Shown: one piece after another, positions 10,157 through 20,809 of the stretch
Numbering within the stretch: position 1 is the stretch's first letter
Layout: each line of letters opens with the position of its first letter
DNA from: Lasioglossum baleicum
Lineage: Eukaryota > Arthropoda > Insecta > Hymenoptera > Halictidae
Assembly: GCF_051020765.1 (NCBI RefSeq)
Contig: NW_027469083.1
Location: 310,001-374,000, forward strand
Length of the DNA stretch: 64,000 nucleotides
Direction of reading: 5' to 3'
The notes under the pieces: model-generated
Told to the model about the DNA's origin: nothing
Seen by the model: only the letters and a program-made list of their open reading frames with translations
The model's database searches: none
Program-made: the position numbers and the translations under genes

Positions 10157-12112
10157 TGTCACGTCCGTCACTGTGTTTTTGTTACAGGTACCAGGAGAGA
10201 GGAAAGAGAACAGTGACAGACGGACGGTTGAGATATTATGATTAAAATGAGGAATGGTCTTTCGTGCCGAGACAGCCGCGGGCTGTCATATGCACTAGGA
10301 CAACCGATATTGCTATGATGCAGTCAAGAAAAGAACGTCCGACGCGGTTACAAGAAGTGTCCCGACAAGAATCGCGCGCGAGAGGATGCAACGAGAACGG
10401 TGAGTTTACAGGATTCAGCAATTATACAAGACATTATACGACTCACCGCAATGCTGTATTAACGCCTAATAATATTGTTGCAGCAGGAACTGGCGGTACT
10501 GACAGTAGGTGTCGTACATCGGGTCTTCTATACAGATGTCCTCGAGGTGGGGAAGATCTGGCAGAGTTGCTGCTGCTCGGTTCGGGACGACGTTAGTGGC
10601 CTTGGATGCTGGCCGCAAGATGACACGTTGATGAGCTGGCAGAGGAACGTCACGGATGATTCGGCAACGGACCCTGGGAACGATGATCGTGTCTCGGCTG
10701 TCGTCGTCGTCGACTATGTCGATCACCTCTGGACAATCGACCGGATGTAGAACTGGCGTCGGAGCTCGCGAGAGGTCCGCGTGGTTGACCTCTTTAGGAG
10801 GGTTGCAAGGGCAACCGTATACAGAAACGTAATCGGACGCGTCACACGGAATGTGCTCGGTGGTTCCCAGAAGTTCTGTCCACTCGGTAGTGGCAATGAT
10901 TTGATCGAGCACCGCTTTATTTCTTAACGCGCGTCTCAATTTAGCAAGTTGATACTTGCGTCCCGCTCGACGTGGGCGTCGCATGGGTAAGGAATAGTAA
11001 TGATGGAATATTAATAATATAATGAAAATGAACTTCCATTTGTTATTAACCTTTTTGGTAGTTAACTCGCTTCACGTCTATAGTGGCGGCTCAGCGTTTC
11101 CACTGCGCACTTTAGACCAATTCTAGACGTGGCACGAGAACTTCTCTATGACTCGCTTCAAATTCCTTATTGGCGGCTCAGCGTTTCCACTGCGCACTTT
11201 AGACCAAGTCCGGATATGTCACGAGTTTAATATATTCTATGCAAGAACTGAATTGGAAGATGGTGTTGAACTAACACAAGAATAACAAAATCGAAGCACT
11301 GGTATAACAACGATATATTAAATAAGAACTGGTAAGTACACTGGTATACAATATGTAAGTAGTATTATAATAGGAGTAGTAATTGGATTAATGAATAATG
11401 GATATAGTAATATGTTGTAGGAATAATGTATGAGTTGAGTTGAGTTGAGTTAGAATTGGAATTGGAATTGGAATTAGGAGTGAAGGATCGACACACTTCA
11501 CTTTCGCGGAGCTAGACTGAACACGTCTGCTCTTGAAGTCGGAAGAAGCCGGACTGGCACGTCCGTGCGAGTCGCTCGCTTGGAGCGGACCGTTCGAGTC
11601 GCTGTCTGGAGGCGGACTGATGCAAGCGCCTGCTCTGCCTTGCCTCCTTCGGTCGGAGTGGGGATAGCTGACGCTGCAGTCTCTTTGTTCTTCAGTCGTC
11701 GGAGTGGGAGAACCGCTGACGCAGCAGCGTCTTTGCTCCCGGGGACTGCACGTGCATTTCTGCTGACGCTGCAGTCTCGTGGCTGTCCTATTGCCCTCTA
11801 CGAGCGTGGGACTGCTGATGCAGCAGTCTTTGGACTTCTCGATGTTTCTAGAAGCTTCTAGATGCTTCCAGAGTGATGCAATACTTTATTGCATTATGTG
11901 TCGTGGTGATGGGTTGAAACTGAGGTAAGGTGTTGATCAGGGTGAAGTTATGGTGATGGATAGAGACGGAGATAGGGATTAGAACAATAGAATAATGAGT
12001 TCTTAATACTATGCTCTTATGTCTAGGGGACGGTGTGTGGATCTTATGCAGATCAGACCTTGTATACATAGTGTGTGTACAAGGCCAACGTCGTACATCG
12101 GACGACGTAACA
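10157..12112 (-). repeat. E3 5' LTR, family B
   Basis: 1956 bp, almost identical to the 4441-6396 copy. It carries the same heat-shock-element-like motif (11846-11858), 87-bp duplication and LTR ORF. As the 5' LTR this copy would drive transcription of the element, and the LTR ORF lies downstream of most promoter-like sequence and upstream of gag. Confidence 0.93.
10466..10984 (-). CDS. LTR-encoded 172-aa protein (E3 5' LTR copy)
   Basis: Same ORF as at 4750-5268, with the same predicted sequence. In this LTR, reading starts about 1.13 kb into the LTR and ends about 310 bp before its end. If transcription starts upstream of it, this would be the first ORF on the genomic RNA, ahead of gag; if transcription starts downstream, it could only be made from the 3' LTR or an outside promoter. 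Function unknown. Confidence 0.6.
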   Translation of the reverse strand: MRRPRRAGRKYQLAKLRRALRNKAVLDQIIATTEWTELLGTTEHIPCDASDYVSVYGCPCNPPKEVNHADLSRAPTPVLHPVDCPEVIDIVDDDDSRDTIIVPRVRCRIIRDVPLPAHQRVILRPASKATNVVPNRAAATLPDLPHLEDICIEDPMYDTYCQYRQFLLQQYY

Positions 12113-13018
12113 GTAGTGCACATAATAAGGTGCATACCAGTCACGGTCCAAGTGAGGAAAACCGAACGGTGTTATGATGAGCTACCCATCACGTATCGGA
12201 ACACATCAAAATTCCTCAAGCCAAGGGACCACATCATTTCAAATACGGGGACAGAAAAGCCATGCAATGAGCTACTTCCCCCATATTATAGACTGCACGG
12301 AACATGGTATCGCCTAACACCGTCATTGATGGAGGCCATCACTCCTTCGGAGCTTCACCCCCTCGCCAAGCCAACCTGGAAATACATAGATCCGAAGAAC
12401 TTGGCAACGGGAGGCATTTATTCACAAGACGACCTGGACAAACTACAGGATCATATAATGTTTCCTGTAGAGAAGGTAGCAGTCATAAATTCAATCGCAC
12501 AGGGTGCGACGGGAAGACAGTTTGCAGCAGGAAACATCAACATGTTCAACCTGCTCGACGAAAACTCCCTACAGCAGATAGCGGAGTCTACAGCACAGAA
12601 ATTATGGTCCGGATTCACTACATTCGGATCAATAAGTGCTGGAATAATCGGAGTGTATGTAACGATCCGCACGATCAAAACAATCATCAGTACGATCGTT
12701 AACGGCATCGCATTACACTCACTATACGGCTGGAGCCTGCATCTCGTTGTCGCCATCTGGAGTTCACTGACCCGGTTCTTTATATTCATGAAGCAGAGGG
12801 ACAACAAGACTTCAGCGGCCATCGAGGACGAAGATAGTGATAGTGCCAGTGTCGGAGAATTCCGAACCCGTCCTCCCTTGACGAAGCGAACGTTAATTTG
12901 CGATTCCCTTGACCCAGCGTTGCGAGACAGGGATGACGTTTCAGTGCATCCTGTCTACCGCCACCCAGAGGCAGAGATTCCACTGCGTGAAATCTCTTCT
13001 CTAAGGGGGGAGGTGTGA
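12113..13018 (+). pseudogene. env: E2 env fragment, C-terminal part
   Basis: About 300 codons, continuing the env of 3976-4440 on the far side of E3. It includes the PVTVQVRKTERCYDELPITYR block, the WKYIDPKN and GGIYSQDDL blocks, the long hydrophobic membrane region (ISAGIIGVYV to LHLVVAIWSSL), and the cytoplasmic tail ending EISSLRGEV. The stop codon TGA at 13016-13018 lies inside the first bases of the 3' LTR. Confidence 0.92.
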
Positions 13019-14811
13019 CGTCGGTCGCACCTCCGACGTTAGCTTTAAGACTACATGTAAAAGTAGATACATAAGAGCGAGCGTTCCCCTTTAAAGATTC
13101 CAAAACTCCTAAAAATCCTTCATAACAATGAATCCTTAACACCACGTACATCTGATCGAAATCCATCAACATAACCTAAAATCCAAAATCTGTCAAAATC
13201 CTAAAATAGCCAAAAATGGCCCAAACTCGAAGATTGAAATATCATTGGACTCGTGAGCGAAAATCATGAAACTAACCTAAAAATTTGTAGGTTATGTTCT
13301 CAATTCGCGTTTGTTTAGACTTTACCAAAATTTCGATTTTTGGTAATTTTCAAAAGTACTTAGAATATTTTCAAACATATGATCGGTCGACAAATGATGT
13401 CAACTAATCATATGACATATAAAATTTACATCGAAACGCCTTGCAAGAGCAAGCGCTCGAAAATATTCTAAGTCCCAATTTATTTAAATAAATAAATAGG
13501 TACGCCAATGGTTACCACTTAATTTTCGAGTCCTGCACCACTGGGAACGAAAACTGCTGACTCTAGTGCGGCGGCCATCGCGCTGTTTACGACGAAGACC
13601 GGCACAAAGAGGACACGGTCCCCTTTTGCGAAGTCAGCATTTTTCGAACGAACGTTGTTCGTCGACGAACGTTCGATTCTCCCCAGTCCTCTCCGGGGAC
13701 CCGAGTGGGTCAGTCGAGTTTTCGTCAATCTTCCAAGTCCAGACTATTTAGACATAGTCTTTCCAAATCCAGATTGTTTAGACACAATCTTTCCAAATCC
13801 ATACTGTTTAGACACAGTCCCTAATACCATTCAGTAATATCGTATTCTTATTCGTTTAATTCAAATATTACTTCGTTTATTCAATTAAACATTTTTATTG
13901 CGTTTCATATTTCGTACTTAGTACGTATTTCGATTTCGTTAATAATAAGCATCTTTACCTTTGTATTCTTTTACGTTTATAATATACTTTGTTTTACCAG
14001 AGTCAATCTAAATCCCAATTATTATTTCCTTGCTCCTAACTTCGTAGTTTGAAGTGACACGTTGTTAGTTAGAGATAGAGTTCTCACTGGAAAGTTCGCG
14101 AATAGTATTCCTTATTCAATTTCCTGTTACGTGTTCGCGTACGTGCGTGATAGTGATAGACTTGCTCGCATAGCAAGCTCCGCAGCATCCACGTCCGTTT
14201 TCTCGAATCAAAATATCGTCAACCACGCGGACGATATTCGCGAGATAAATTCACGGGATCGCACAGCGTCCACGCCCGTTTTCGCTAGTTAAAATATCGT
14301 CAATCACGCGGACGATATTCGTGAGTTAGATTCACGGTATCGTACAGCGTCCACGCCCGTTTCCTCAACGAGCGCATCCGTCTACAATACCGTAGCAGCC
14401 AGCTGTCAATCATTGGAGGTCGTTCCTGTCAAATATTGACGTGACAGAGTTTGGCGCAGTCGTCAATCCTTGAAGGTCGTTTCCAGCCATTTGGATCAAC
14501 GCCTGTTAAGCAGAGCGGACCGTATTCAAGGCCATCAGCGCAACCGTAGCTGTTCATCCGTTGCGAATTCATGTCTCATGTCAATCGACAAACAAGCGAA
14601 GCGTAAAAGTAAGTGGAACATATTACCGCGTATGTTTCAGGGTCGCGTGCATCATTCATCTGTGTAAGACTGCATGCAGGTGTCGGCATCGGGTCCTAGT
14701 CTGTTGATAAAAAGACCAACACTTTTATTAAATGTCAGTCAGTGGAAGAGTAGAGTAGCCGGGCCGCGGTATTCTCTTCTCTTGCTTTTATAGCCCCGCC
14801 AGGACGTGACA
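13014..14811 (+). repeat. E2 3' LTR, family A
   Basis: 1798 bp, plus orientation, from TGTGACGTCG to GACGTGACA, preceded by the polypurine tract AAGGGGGGAGG. All A-type sub-features are present, including the three-hairpin array near 13739-13820. It ends directly in family B coding sequence of E4. Confidence 0.93.
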
Positions 14812-15171
14812 AAAGCCTCCAAAGTAAAAGAACGTCATAACTTACTTCGAAATCATATCTTTGATGATCCACAGAAACTCGATTCCTTTCAACTTCCATC
14901 TGCACGTTGCCATGCGAAGCGAAACAAATACGATAAAATTAATCTCTGCGCTACAGCGAAATACGCGTCAGCAAGAAAGAAATATAAATCCGACTACCCT
15001 CGCGATAACGGATACCCCTACCAGATCAAACGAGCGAAATACGAAACCTCTGGTCAGCAAAATCTCCTTCCATCACTGGAAGATCAGCATATCACATCGC
15101 AACACCGCTCCTCCGAAGCAGCAATCGCCTCAGAAGACCATCAGTCCTTAGACACACACGAAACTGTAATC
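14812..15171 (+). pseudogene. E4 linker region, 3' part of the protease-linker frame
   Basis: Codons upstream of env and in frame with it. They show the conserved linker motifs SFQLPSARCHAKRN, AKYASARKKYK and a RAKYET...QNLLPSLED end that also occur in E3 (B), in the A env-type elements and in E9 (C). The beginning is separated by E2. The role of the linker is unknown. It is basic and predicted to be poorly structured. Confidence 0.75.
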
Positions 15172-17259
15172 ATGCAGCCGATCCAAGTTGTCATCTTACT
15201 CTCTATAGCCACGCGAGCGTACACCCTCATCGGATACGATTGTGGAGGATCTACACTGAACACGACAACGTTCTCCATCATCGATATTCCTGATTGCGAG
15301 CCTGAAGAAATCAAGCCCACGGAGGACTCAGTAAAAATCCAATTGCTACAACTAGCAGAGTTTACTCAGACGAGAGTAATCCAGTGCCACATAGAAATCG
15401 ACCGCACGATATTCTATTGCGGCATGCACTCACATGTTTCCATCGTCACGAACGGACGACAGGAATATTTACTGGCAACCACCAGTGAAACCTGTTCCGA
15501 GTTGCAGAAGACCGGAACAATCCTCATCACTCCGACCGCCCAGGTCACGGGAGTCCAGCCCAATTCTACTACATCCCGCAGCCTCACATTGGCGGGAGAA
15601 CTTCAAAATAACGGGCAATGCGCGGGAACAACGTACAACGACCCATTCGGCACTTGGACCAGTGTCGTTGTACAGGCCATTGTTCGAATAACCCTGAGGG
15701 ACTACACAGCAACAGTGAAGCTCTCTACAGGTCAGATCCATCTACAGTCAGGACAAATATGCACCTTCACAAAAGGAAGCTGCCTTGATACGCAAGATGG
15801 ACATACATTCTGGGACGTCGTTCCCAACGATTACTGCAAGTTCAATAGCTACGACGTTCTCTACGAAGGACTAGCTACCAGAGTTTCTACAAAGACAAAG
15901 TTCTCACCTACACTATATATGGTGGAATCTGAAGACACCACATTCGCGTTGACAGAATCTGGTCGTACATCAATTTGCGGTTATATTATTATTCGCACGG
16001 AGCACCCCAAACTCTTTATTCTGGATACAAGTCTGTCCGGTAAATTCAAGGAACGCACTCACACCATAGTAAGCAATCTGGACATATTCACCTACGTGAA
16101 TAGTAAGTTCATCTACGTAGAAAAACATCTGAAAAGTCAACTTACCCAGTTGTACCAGGATGTCATCCGGCAAAAGTGCGAACTGGAGAAACAGGTCCTT
16201 CAAAACGCACTAACGATGTTACACTCATCACCTGAAGAAATAGCAGCTGCCATTATGCGAGAACCAGGATTCGTCGCAGTTCCAGCTGGAGAAGTGGTGC
16301 ATATTATAAAGTGCATTCCAGTAACCGTACAAGTTCGGAAAACGGATAAGTGTTTCGATGAACTTCCGATCACTTACCAGAATTCTTCCAAGTTCTTAAA
16401 GCCAGGAGACCATATTATAGTTGCCACAGGTACAGAAAAGCCGTGCAATGAACTCCTGCCGCCTCTCTACAAAATAAACGGAATTTGGTATCGTTTAACG
16501 CCGTCACTCACAGAGACCGTTGCCCCAGCAACATTACAACCGCTCATCAAACCTACGTGGAAGTACGTGGATCCAACAAATATCGCAACAGGCGGAATCT
16601 ATTCCCAAGAGGATCTCAACAAACTACAGGACCACATCATGTTTCCAGTGGAAAGAGTGGCCGTAATAAATTCTATCGCCCAAGGAGCATCCGGCAGAGA
16701 TTACGCAACAGGAAACGTTAATATGTTCAACCTGCTTGACGAAAACTCCCTGCAACAGATAGCGGAATCAACAGCACAAAAACTGTGGTCAGGATTCACC
16801 ACATTTGGTTCAATCAGTGCTGGAGTGCTAGGAATATATATAGCAATCCGAACAATAAAGACTATCATAAGTACCATAATCAATGGTATTGCATTGCACT
16901 CACTTTACGGATGGAGTTTGCATCTAGCAGTCGCCGTATGGAGCTCCCTCACAAGATTCTTCATCTTCCTGAAGCAAAAGGACAATACTTACACGTATGC
17001 AGCAAGATACAGGAAAAGTGCAAGTGAAAGTGTTAGTGAACAAAGTGATTCCCCACCCACCCTAAACCCCGAGAAAAGACAGTCGAAAAATGAACATTGC
17101 GAATACGACTTGTCGGACATTACAAAACCAGCCCCAGCCCCACGTGCCGACACCGACAACATTTCAGTGCGACCAGTGTTTCGTACAAATATAAGAAATA
17201 CTCGCCGAGAACTGTGCTCCCTGCGCGGAGTACCCCCGGACGATGCGTCGCATGAATGA
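15172..17259 (+). CDS. env: E4 envelope glycoprotein, family B
   Basis: 695 codons from an ATG followed by a signal-peptide-like hydrophobic stretch (VVILLSIATRAYT) and the GYDCGG start of the mature protein. It has many cysteines, a CGMHSH motif, a PFGTWTSVVVQA block, and a C-terminal hydrophobic region (residues about 550-620) fit for membrane anchoring. It is about 70-75% similar by eye to the family A env. It belongs to the envelope type found in arthropod LTR elements that I believe is related to chuvirus-like glycoproteins; that assignment is from memory of the family and uncertain. It is fused in frame to the linker upstream, so separate expression would need splicing or internal initiation. 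The gene looks unbroken, but its element is not. Confidence 0.85.
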   Translation: MQPIQVVILLSIATRAYTLIGYDCGGSTLNTTTFSIIDIPDCEPEEIKPTEDSVKIQLLQLAEFTQTRVIQCHIEIDRTIFYCGMHSHVSIVTNGRQEYLLATTSETCSELQKTGTILITPTAQVTGVQPNSTTSRSLTLAGELQNNGQCAGTTYNDPFGTWTSVVVQAIVRITLRDYTATVKLSTGQIHLQSGQICTFTKGSCLDTQDGHTFWDVVPNDYCKFNSYDVLYEGLATRVSTKTKFSPTLYMVESEDTTFALTESGRTSICGYIIIRTEHPKLFILDTSLSGKFKERTHTIVSNLDIFTYVNSKFIYVEKHLKSQLTQLYQDVIRQKCELEKQVLQNALTMLHSSPEEIAAAIMREPGFVAVPAGEVVHIIKCIPVTVQVRKTDKCFDELPITYQNSSKFLKPGDHIIVATGTEKPCNELLPPLYKINGIWYRLTPSLTETVAPATLQPLIKPTWKYVDPTNIATGGIYSQEDLNKLQDHIMFPVERVAVINSIAQGASGRDYATGNVNMFNLLDENSLQQIAESTAQKLWSGFTTFGSISAGVLGIYIAIRTIKTIISTIINGIALHSLYGWSLHLAVAVWSSLTRFFIFLKQKDNTYTYAARYRKSASESVSEQSDSPPTLNPEKRQSKNEHCEYDLSDITKPAPAPRADTDNISVRPVFRTNIRNTRRELCSLRGVPPDDASHE

Positions 17260-17325
17260 GTGTGAAAGCGAGTGTTGGGCGAGAAATTTCTTCCTTGTAA
17301 GAAATTTCTTTTCCGCGTTGGGAGG
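17260..17325 (+). other. E4 polypurine tract and PPT-proximal hairpin
   Basis: A perfect 10-bp inverted repeat GAAATTTCTT (17283-17292) and AAGAAATTTC (17299-17308) precedes the purine tract TTGGGAGG that abuts the LTR. The hairpin position matches those of families A and C although the sequence differs. Confidence 0.75.
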
Positions 17326-17543
17326 TGTTACGTCGTCCGATGTACGACGTTGGCCTTGTACATACACTATGTATTCAAGGTCTGATCTGCATAAGATCCA
17401 TACACCGTCCCCTAGACATAAGAGCATAGTATTAAGATTTCATTATTCTATTGTTCTAATCCTTATCTCCGTCTCTACCCATCACCATAACTTCACCTTG
17501 ATCAACACCTTACCTCAGTTTCAACCCATCACCACGACACATA

Positions 17544-17592
17544 ATGCAATAAAGTATTGCATCACTCTGGAAGCATCTAGAAGCTTCTAGAA
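17544..17592 (+). promoter_or_regulatory. Poly(A)-signal hairpin and heat-shock-element-like motif in the B LTR
   Basis: AATAAA lies in an 8-bp inverted repeat with a 3-base loop (17544-17562). Thirteen bases later is the 16-bp perfect palindrome TCTAGAAGCTTCTAGA (17576-17591), which contains GAAnnTTCnnGAA, the consensus for a trimeric heat-shock factor site. The motif is kept in all B LTRs here (6130-6142, 11846-11858, 42409-42421). Regulation by heat is inferred from the motif alone. Confidence 0.5.
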
Positions 17593-18442
17593 ACGTCGAG
17601 AAGTCCAAAGACTGCTGCATCAGCAGTCCCACGCTCGTAGAGGGCAATAGGACAGCCACGAGACTGCAGCGTCAGCAGAAATGCACGTGCAGTCCCCGGG
17701 AGCGAAGACGCTGCTGCGTCAGCGGTTCTCCCACTCCGACGACTGAAGAACAAAGAGACTGCAGCGTCAGCTATCCCCACTCCGAACGAAGGAGGCAAGG
17801 CAGAGCGGACGCTTGCATCAGTCCGCCTTCAGCCAGCGACTCGCACAGACGTGCCTACCTGGCCTCAGCCGCCAGTCCGGCTTCAAGAGCAGACGTGTTC
17901 AGTCTAGCTCCGCGATAGTGAAGTGTGTCGATCCTTCACTCCTAATTCCAATTCCAATTCCAACTCTAACTCAACTCAACTCAAGTCCTAATTCTCATAC
18001 ATTATTCCTATAACATATTACTATATCCATTATTCATTAATCCAATTACTACTTCTATTATAATACTACTTACATATTGTATACCAGTGTACTTACCAGT
18101 TCTATTTAATATATCGTTGTTATACCAGTGCTTCGATCTTGTTATTCTTGTGTTAGTTCAACACCATCTTCCAATTCAGTTCTTGCATCGAATATATTAA
18201 ACTCGTGACATATCCGGACTTGGTCTAAAGTGCGCAGTGGAAACGCTGAGCCGCCAATAAGGAATTTGAAGCGAGTCATAGAGAAGTTCTCGTGCCACGT
18301 CTAGAATTGGTCTAAAGTGCGCAGTGGAAACGCTGAGCCGCCACTATAGACGTGAAGCGAGTTAACTACCAAAAAGGTTAATAACAAGTGGAAGTTCATT
18401 TTCATTATATTATTAATATTCCATCATTACTATTCCTTACCC

Positions 18443-18894
18443 ATGCGACGCCCACGTCGAGCGGGACGCAAGTATCAACTTGCTAAACTGAGACGCGCGT
18501 TAAGAAATAAAGCGGTGCTCGATCAAATCATTGCCACTACCGAGTGGACAGAACTTCTGGGAACCACCGAGCACATTCCGTGTGACGCGTCCGATTACGT
18601 TTCTGTATACGGTTGCCCTTGCAACCCTCCTAAAGAGGTCAACCACGCGGACCTCTCGCGAGCTCCGACGCCAGTTCTACATCCGGTCGATTGTCCAGAG
18701 GTGATCGACATAGCCGACGACGACGACAGCCGAGACACGATCATCGTTCCCAGGGTCCGTTGCCGAATCATCAGTGACGTCCCTCTGCCAACTCATCAAC
18801 GTGTCGTCTTGCGGCCAGCATCCAAGGCCACTAATGTCGTCCCGAACCGAGCAGCAGCAACTCTGCCAGATCTTCCCCACCTCGAGGACATCTG
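18443..18894 (+). pseudogene. LTR-encoded protein of family B, 3' end lost to E5
   Basis: About 150 codons of the 172-aa LTR ORF. It is intact up to the PHLEDIC region, where the E5 LTR begins and replaces the last ~22 residues. A few substitutions distinguish it from the E3 copies (for example IADDDDS and a changed DVPLPTHQRVVL block). Confidence 0.7.
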
Positions 18895-20663
18895 TGTCAC
18901 GTCCTGGCGGGGCTATAAGAGCAAGAGAAGAGAATACCGCGGCCCGGCTACTCTACTCTTCCACTGACTGACATTTAATAAAAGTGTTGGTCTTTTTATC
19001 AACAGACTAGGACCCGATGCCGACACCTGCATGCAGTCTTACTCTGATGAATGATGCACGCGACCCTGAAACATACGCGGTAATATGTTCCACTTACTTT
19101 TACGCTTCGCTTGTTTGTCGATTGACACGAGAAATGAATTCGCAACGGATGAACAGCTACGGTTGCGCTGATGGCCTTGAATTCGGTCCTTTCTGCTTGA
19201 CAGGCGTTGATCCAAATGGCTGGAAACGACCTTCAAGGATTGACGACTGCGCCAAATTCTGTCACGTCAATATTTGGCAGGAACGATCTCCAATGGCTGA
19301 CAGCTGGCGGCTACGGTATTGTAGACGGATGCGCTCGTTGAGGAAACGGGCGTGGACGCTGTACGATACCGTGAATCTAACTCACGAATATCGTCCGCGT
19401 GATTGACGATATTTTAACTAGCGAAAACGGGCGTGGACGCTGTGCGATCCCGTGAATTTATCTCGCGAATATCGTCCGCGTGGTTGACGATATTTTGATT
19501 CGAGAAAACGGACGTGGATGCTGCGGAGCTTGCTATGCGAGCAAGTCTATCACTATCACGCACGTACGCGAACACGTTGAAAGGAAATTGAATAAGGAAT
19601 ACTCTTCGCGAACTTTCCAGCGAGAACTCTATCTCTAACTAACAACGTGTCACTTCAAACTACGAAGTTAGGAGCAAGGAAATAATAATTGGGATTTAGA
19701 TTGACTCTGGTAAAACAAAGTATATTATAAACGTAAAAGAATACAACGGTAAAGATGCTTATTATTAACGAAATCGAAATACGTACTAAGTACGAAATAT
19801 GAAACGCAATAAAAATGTTTAATTGAATAAACGAAGTAATATTTGAATTAAACGAATAAGAATACGATATTACTGAATGGTATTAGGGACTGTGTCTAAA
19901 CAATCTGGATTTGGAAAGACTATGTCTAAATAGTCTGGACTTGGAAGATTGACGAAAACTCGACTGACCCACTCGGGTCCCCGGAGAGGACTGAGGAAAA
20001 TCGAACGTTCGTCGACGAACAACGTTCGTCCGAAAAATGCTGACTTCGCAAAAGGGGACCGTGTCCTCTTTGTGCCGGTCTTCGTCGTAAACAGCGCGAT
20101 GGCCGCCGCACTAGAGTCAGCAGTTTTCGTTCCCAGTGGTGCAGGACTCGAAAATTAAGTGGTAACCATTGGCGTACCTATTTATTTATTTAAATAAATT
20201 GGGACTTAGAATATTTTCGAGCGCTTGCTCTTGCAAGGCGTTTCGATGTAAATTTTATATGTCATATGATTAGTTGACATCATTTGTCGACCGATCATAT
20301 GTTTGAAAATATTCTAAGTACTTTTGAAAATTACCAAAAATCGAAATTTTGGTAAAGTCTAAACAAACGCGAATTGAGAACATAACCTACAAATTTTTAG
20401 GTTAGTTTCATGATTTTCGCTCACGAGTCCAATGATATTTCAATCTTCGAGTTTGGGCCATTTTTGGCTATTTTAGGATTTTGACAGATTTTGGATTTTA
20501 GGTTATGTTGATGGATTTCAAACAGATGTACGTGGTGTTAAGGATTCATTGTTATGAAGGATTTTTAGGAGTTTTGGAATCTTTAAAGGGGAACGCTCGC
20601 TCTTATGTATCTAATTTTACATGTAGTCTTAAAGCTAACGTCGGAGGTGCGACCGACGTCACA
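18895..20663 (-). repeat. E5 3' LTR, family A variant
   Basis: 1769 bp, minus orientation. It lacks one of the three hairpin units of other A LTRs (deletion near 19897) and has private changes such as those near 19577-19625. It ends at GACGTCACA next to the polypurine tract (20664-20674, plus-strand CCTCCCCCCTT). Confidence 0.92.
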
Positions 20664-20809
20664 CCTCCCCCCTTAGAGAAGAGATTTCACGCAGTGGAAT
20701 CTCTGCCTCTGGGTGGCGGTAGACAGGATGCACTGAAATGTCATCCCTGTCTCGCGACGCTGGGTCAAGGGAATCGCAAATTAACGTTCGTTTCGTCAAG
20801 GGAGGACGG
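20664..20809 (-). pseudogene. env: E5 env tail fragment, with polypurine tract
   Basis: The last env codons (LTKRTLICDSLDP...EISSLRGEV) with the PPT at the LTR border. Cut by E6 at the ACGG target site (20806-20809). Confidence 0.88.

Larger units (their letters stand above)
4441..12112 (-). mobile_element. E3: complete family B LTR element with an internally deleted pol
   Basis: 7672 bp with two 1956-bp LTRs that are nearly identical (one difference noticed near 4532 versus 10248), hence a young insertion. The flanking target duplication is GTAG. In element order it has LTR, a short leader with one PBS, gag, a protease-minisatellite-linker ORF fused to an integrase tail, a polypurine tract, and LTR. 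RT, RNase H and the integrase core are absent, so it depends on another element for movement. No env is present. Confidence 0.94.
3976..14811 (+). mobile_element. E2: family A env-type element, 3' half, interrupted by E3
   Basis: Visible parts are env (3976-4440 and 12113-13018) and the 3' LTR (13014-14811); the 5' half lies left of the window beyond E1. E3 splits the env with the 4-bp duplication GTAG (4437-4440 and 12113-12116). E2 ends against family B linker coding sequence of E4; the right flank AAAG (12 bases into 14800-14815, that is 14812-14815) matches the uninterrupted E3 homologue at that point, so E2 inserted in E4. Confidence 0.9.
14812..18894 (+). mobile_element. E4: family B env-type element, 3' half
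   Basis: The visible part starts in the linker (cut by E2), continues with a full family B env and polypurine tract, and ends in a 3' LTR that is cut by E5 at 18894. The remaining ~380 bp of this LTR are found nowhere in the window, which matters for the E8 hybrid interpretation. The 5' half is off-window. Confidence 0.9.
17326..18894 (+). repeat. E4 3' LTR, family B, truncated by E5
   Basis: The first 1569 bp of a B LTR. Visible sub-features are the terminal stem-loop (17330-17336 with 17344-17350), AATAAA at 17548-17553 inside the inverted repeat ATGCAATA/TATTGCAT, the heat-shock-element-like GAAGCTTCTAGAA at 17580-17592, CCAATT repeats near 17945, the 87-bp duplication, and most of the LTR ORF. 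It differs from the E3 LTRs in the GC-rich middle segment. Confidence 0.92.
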
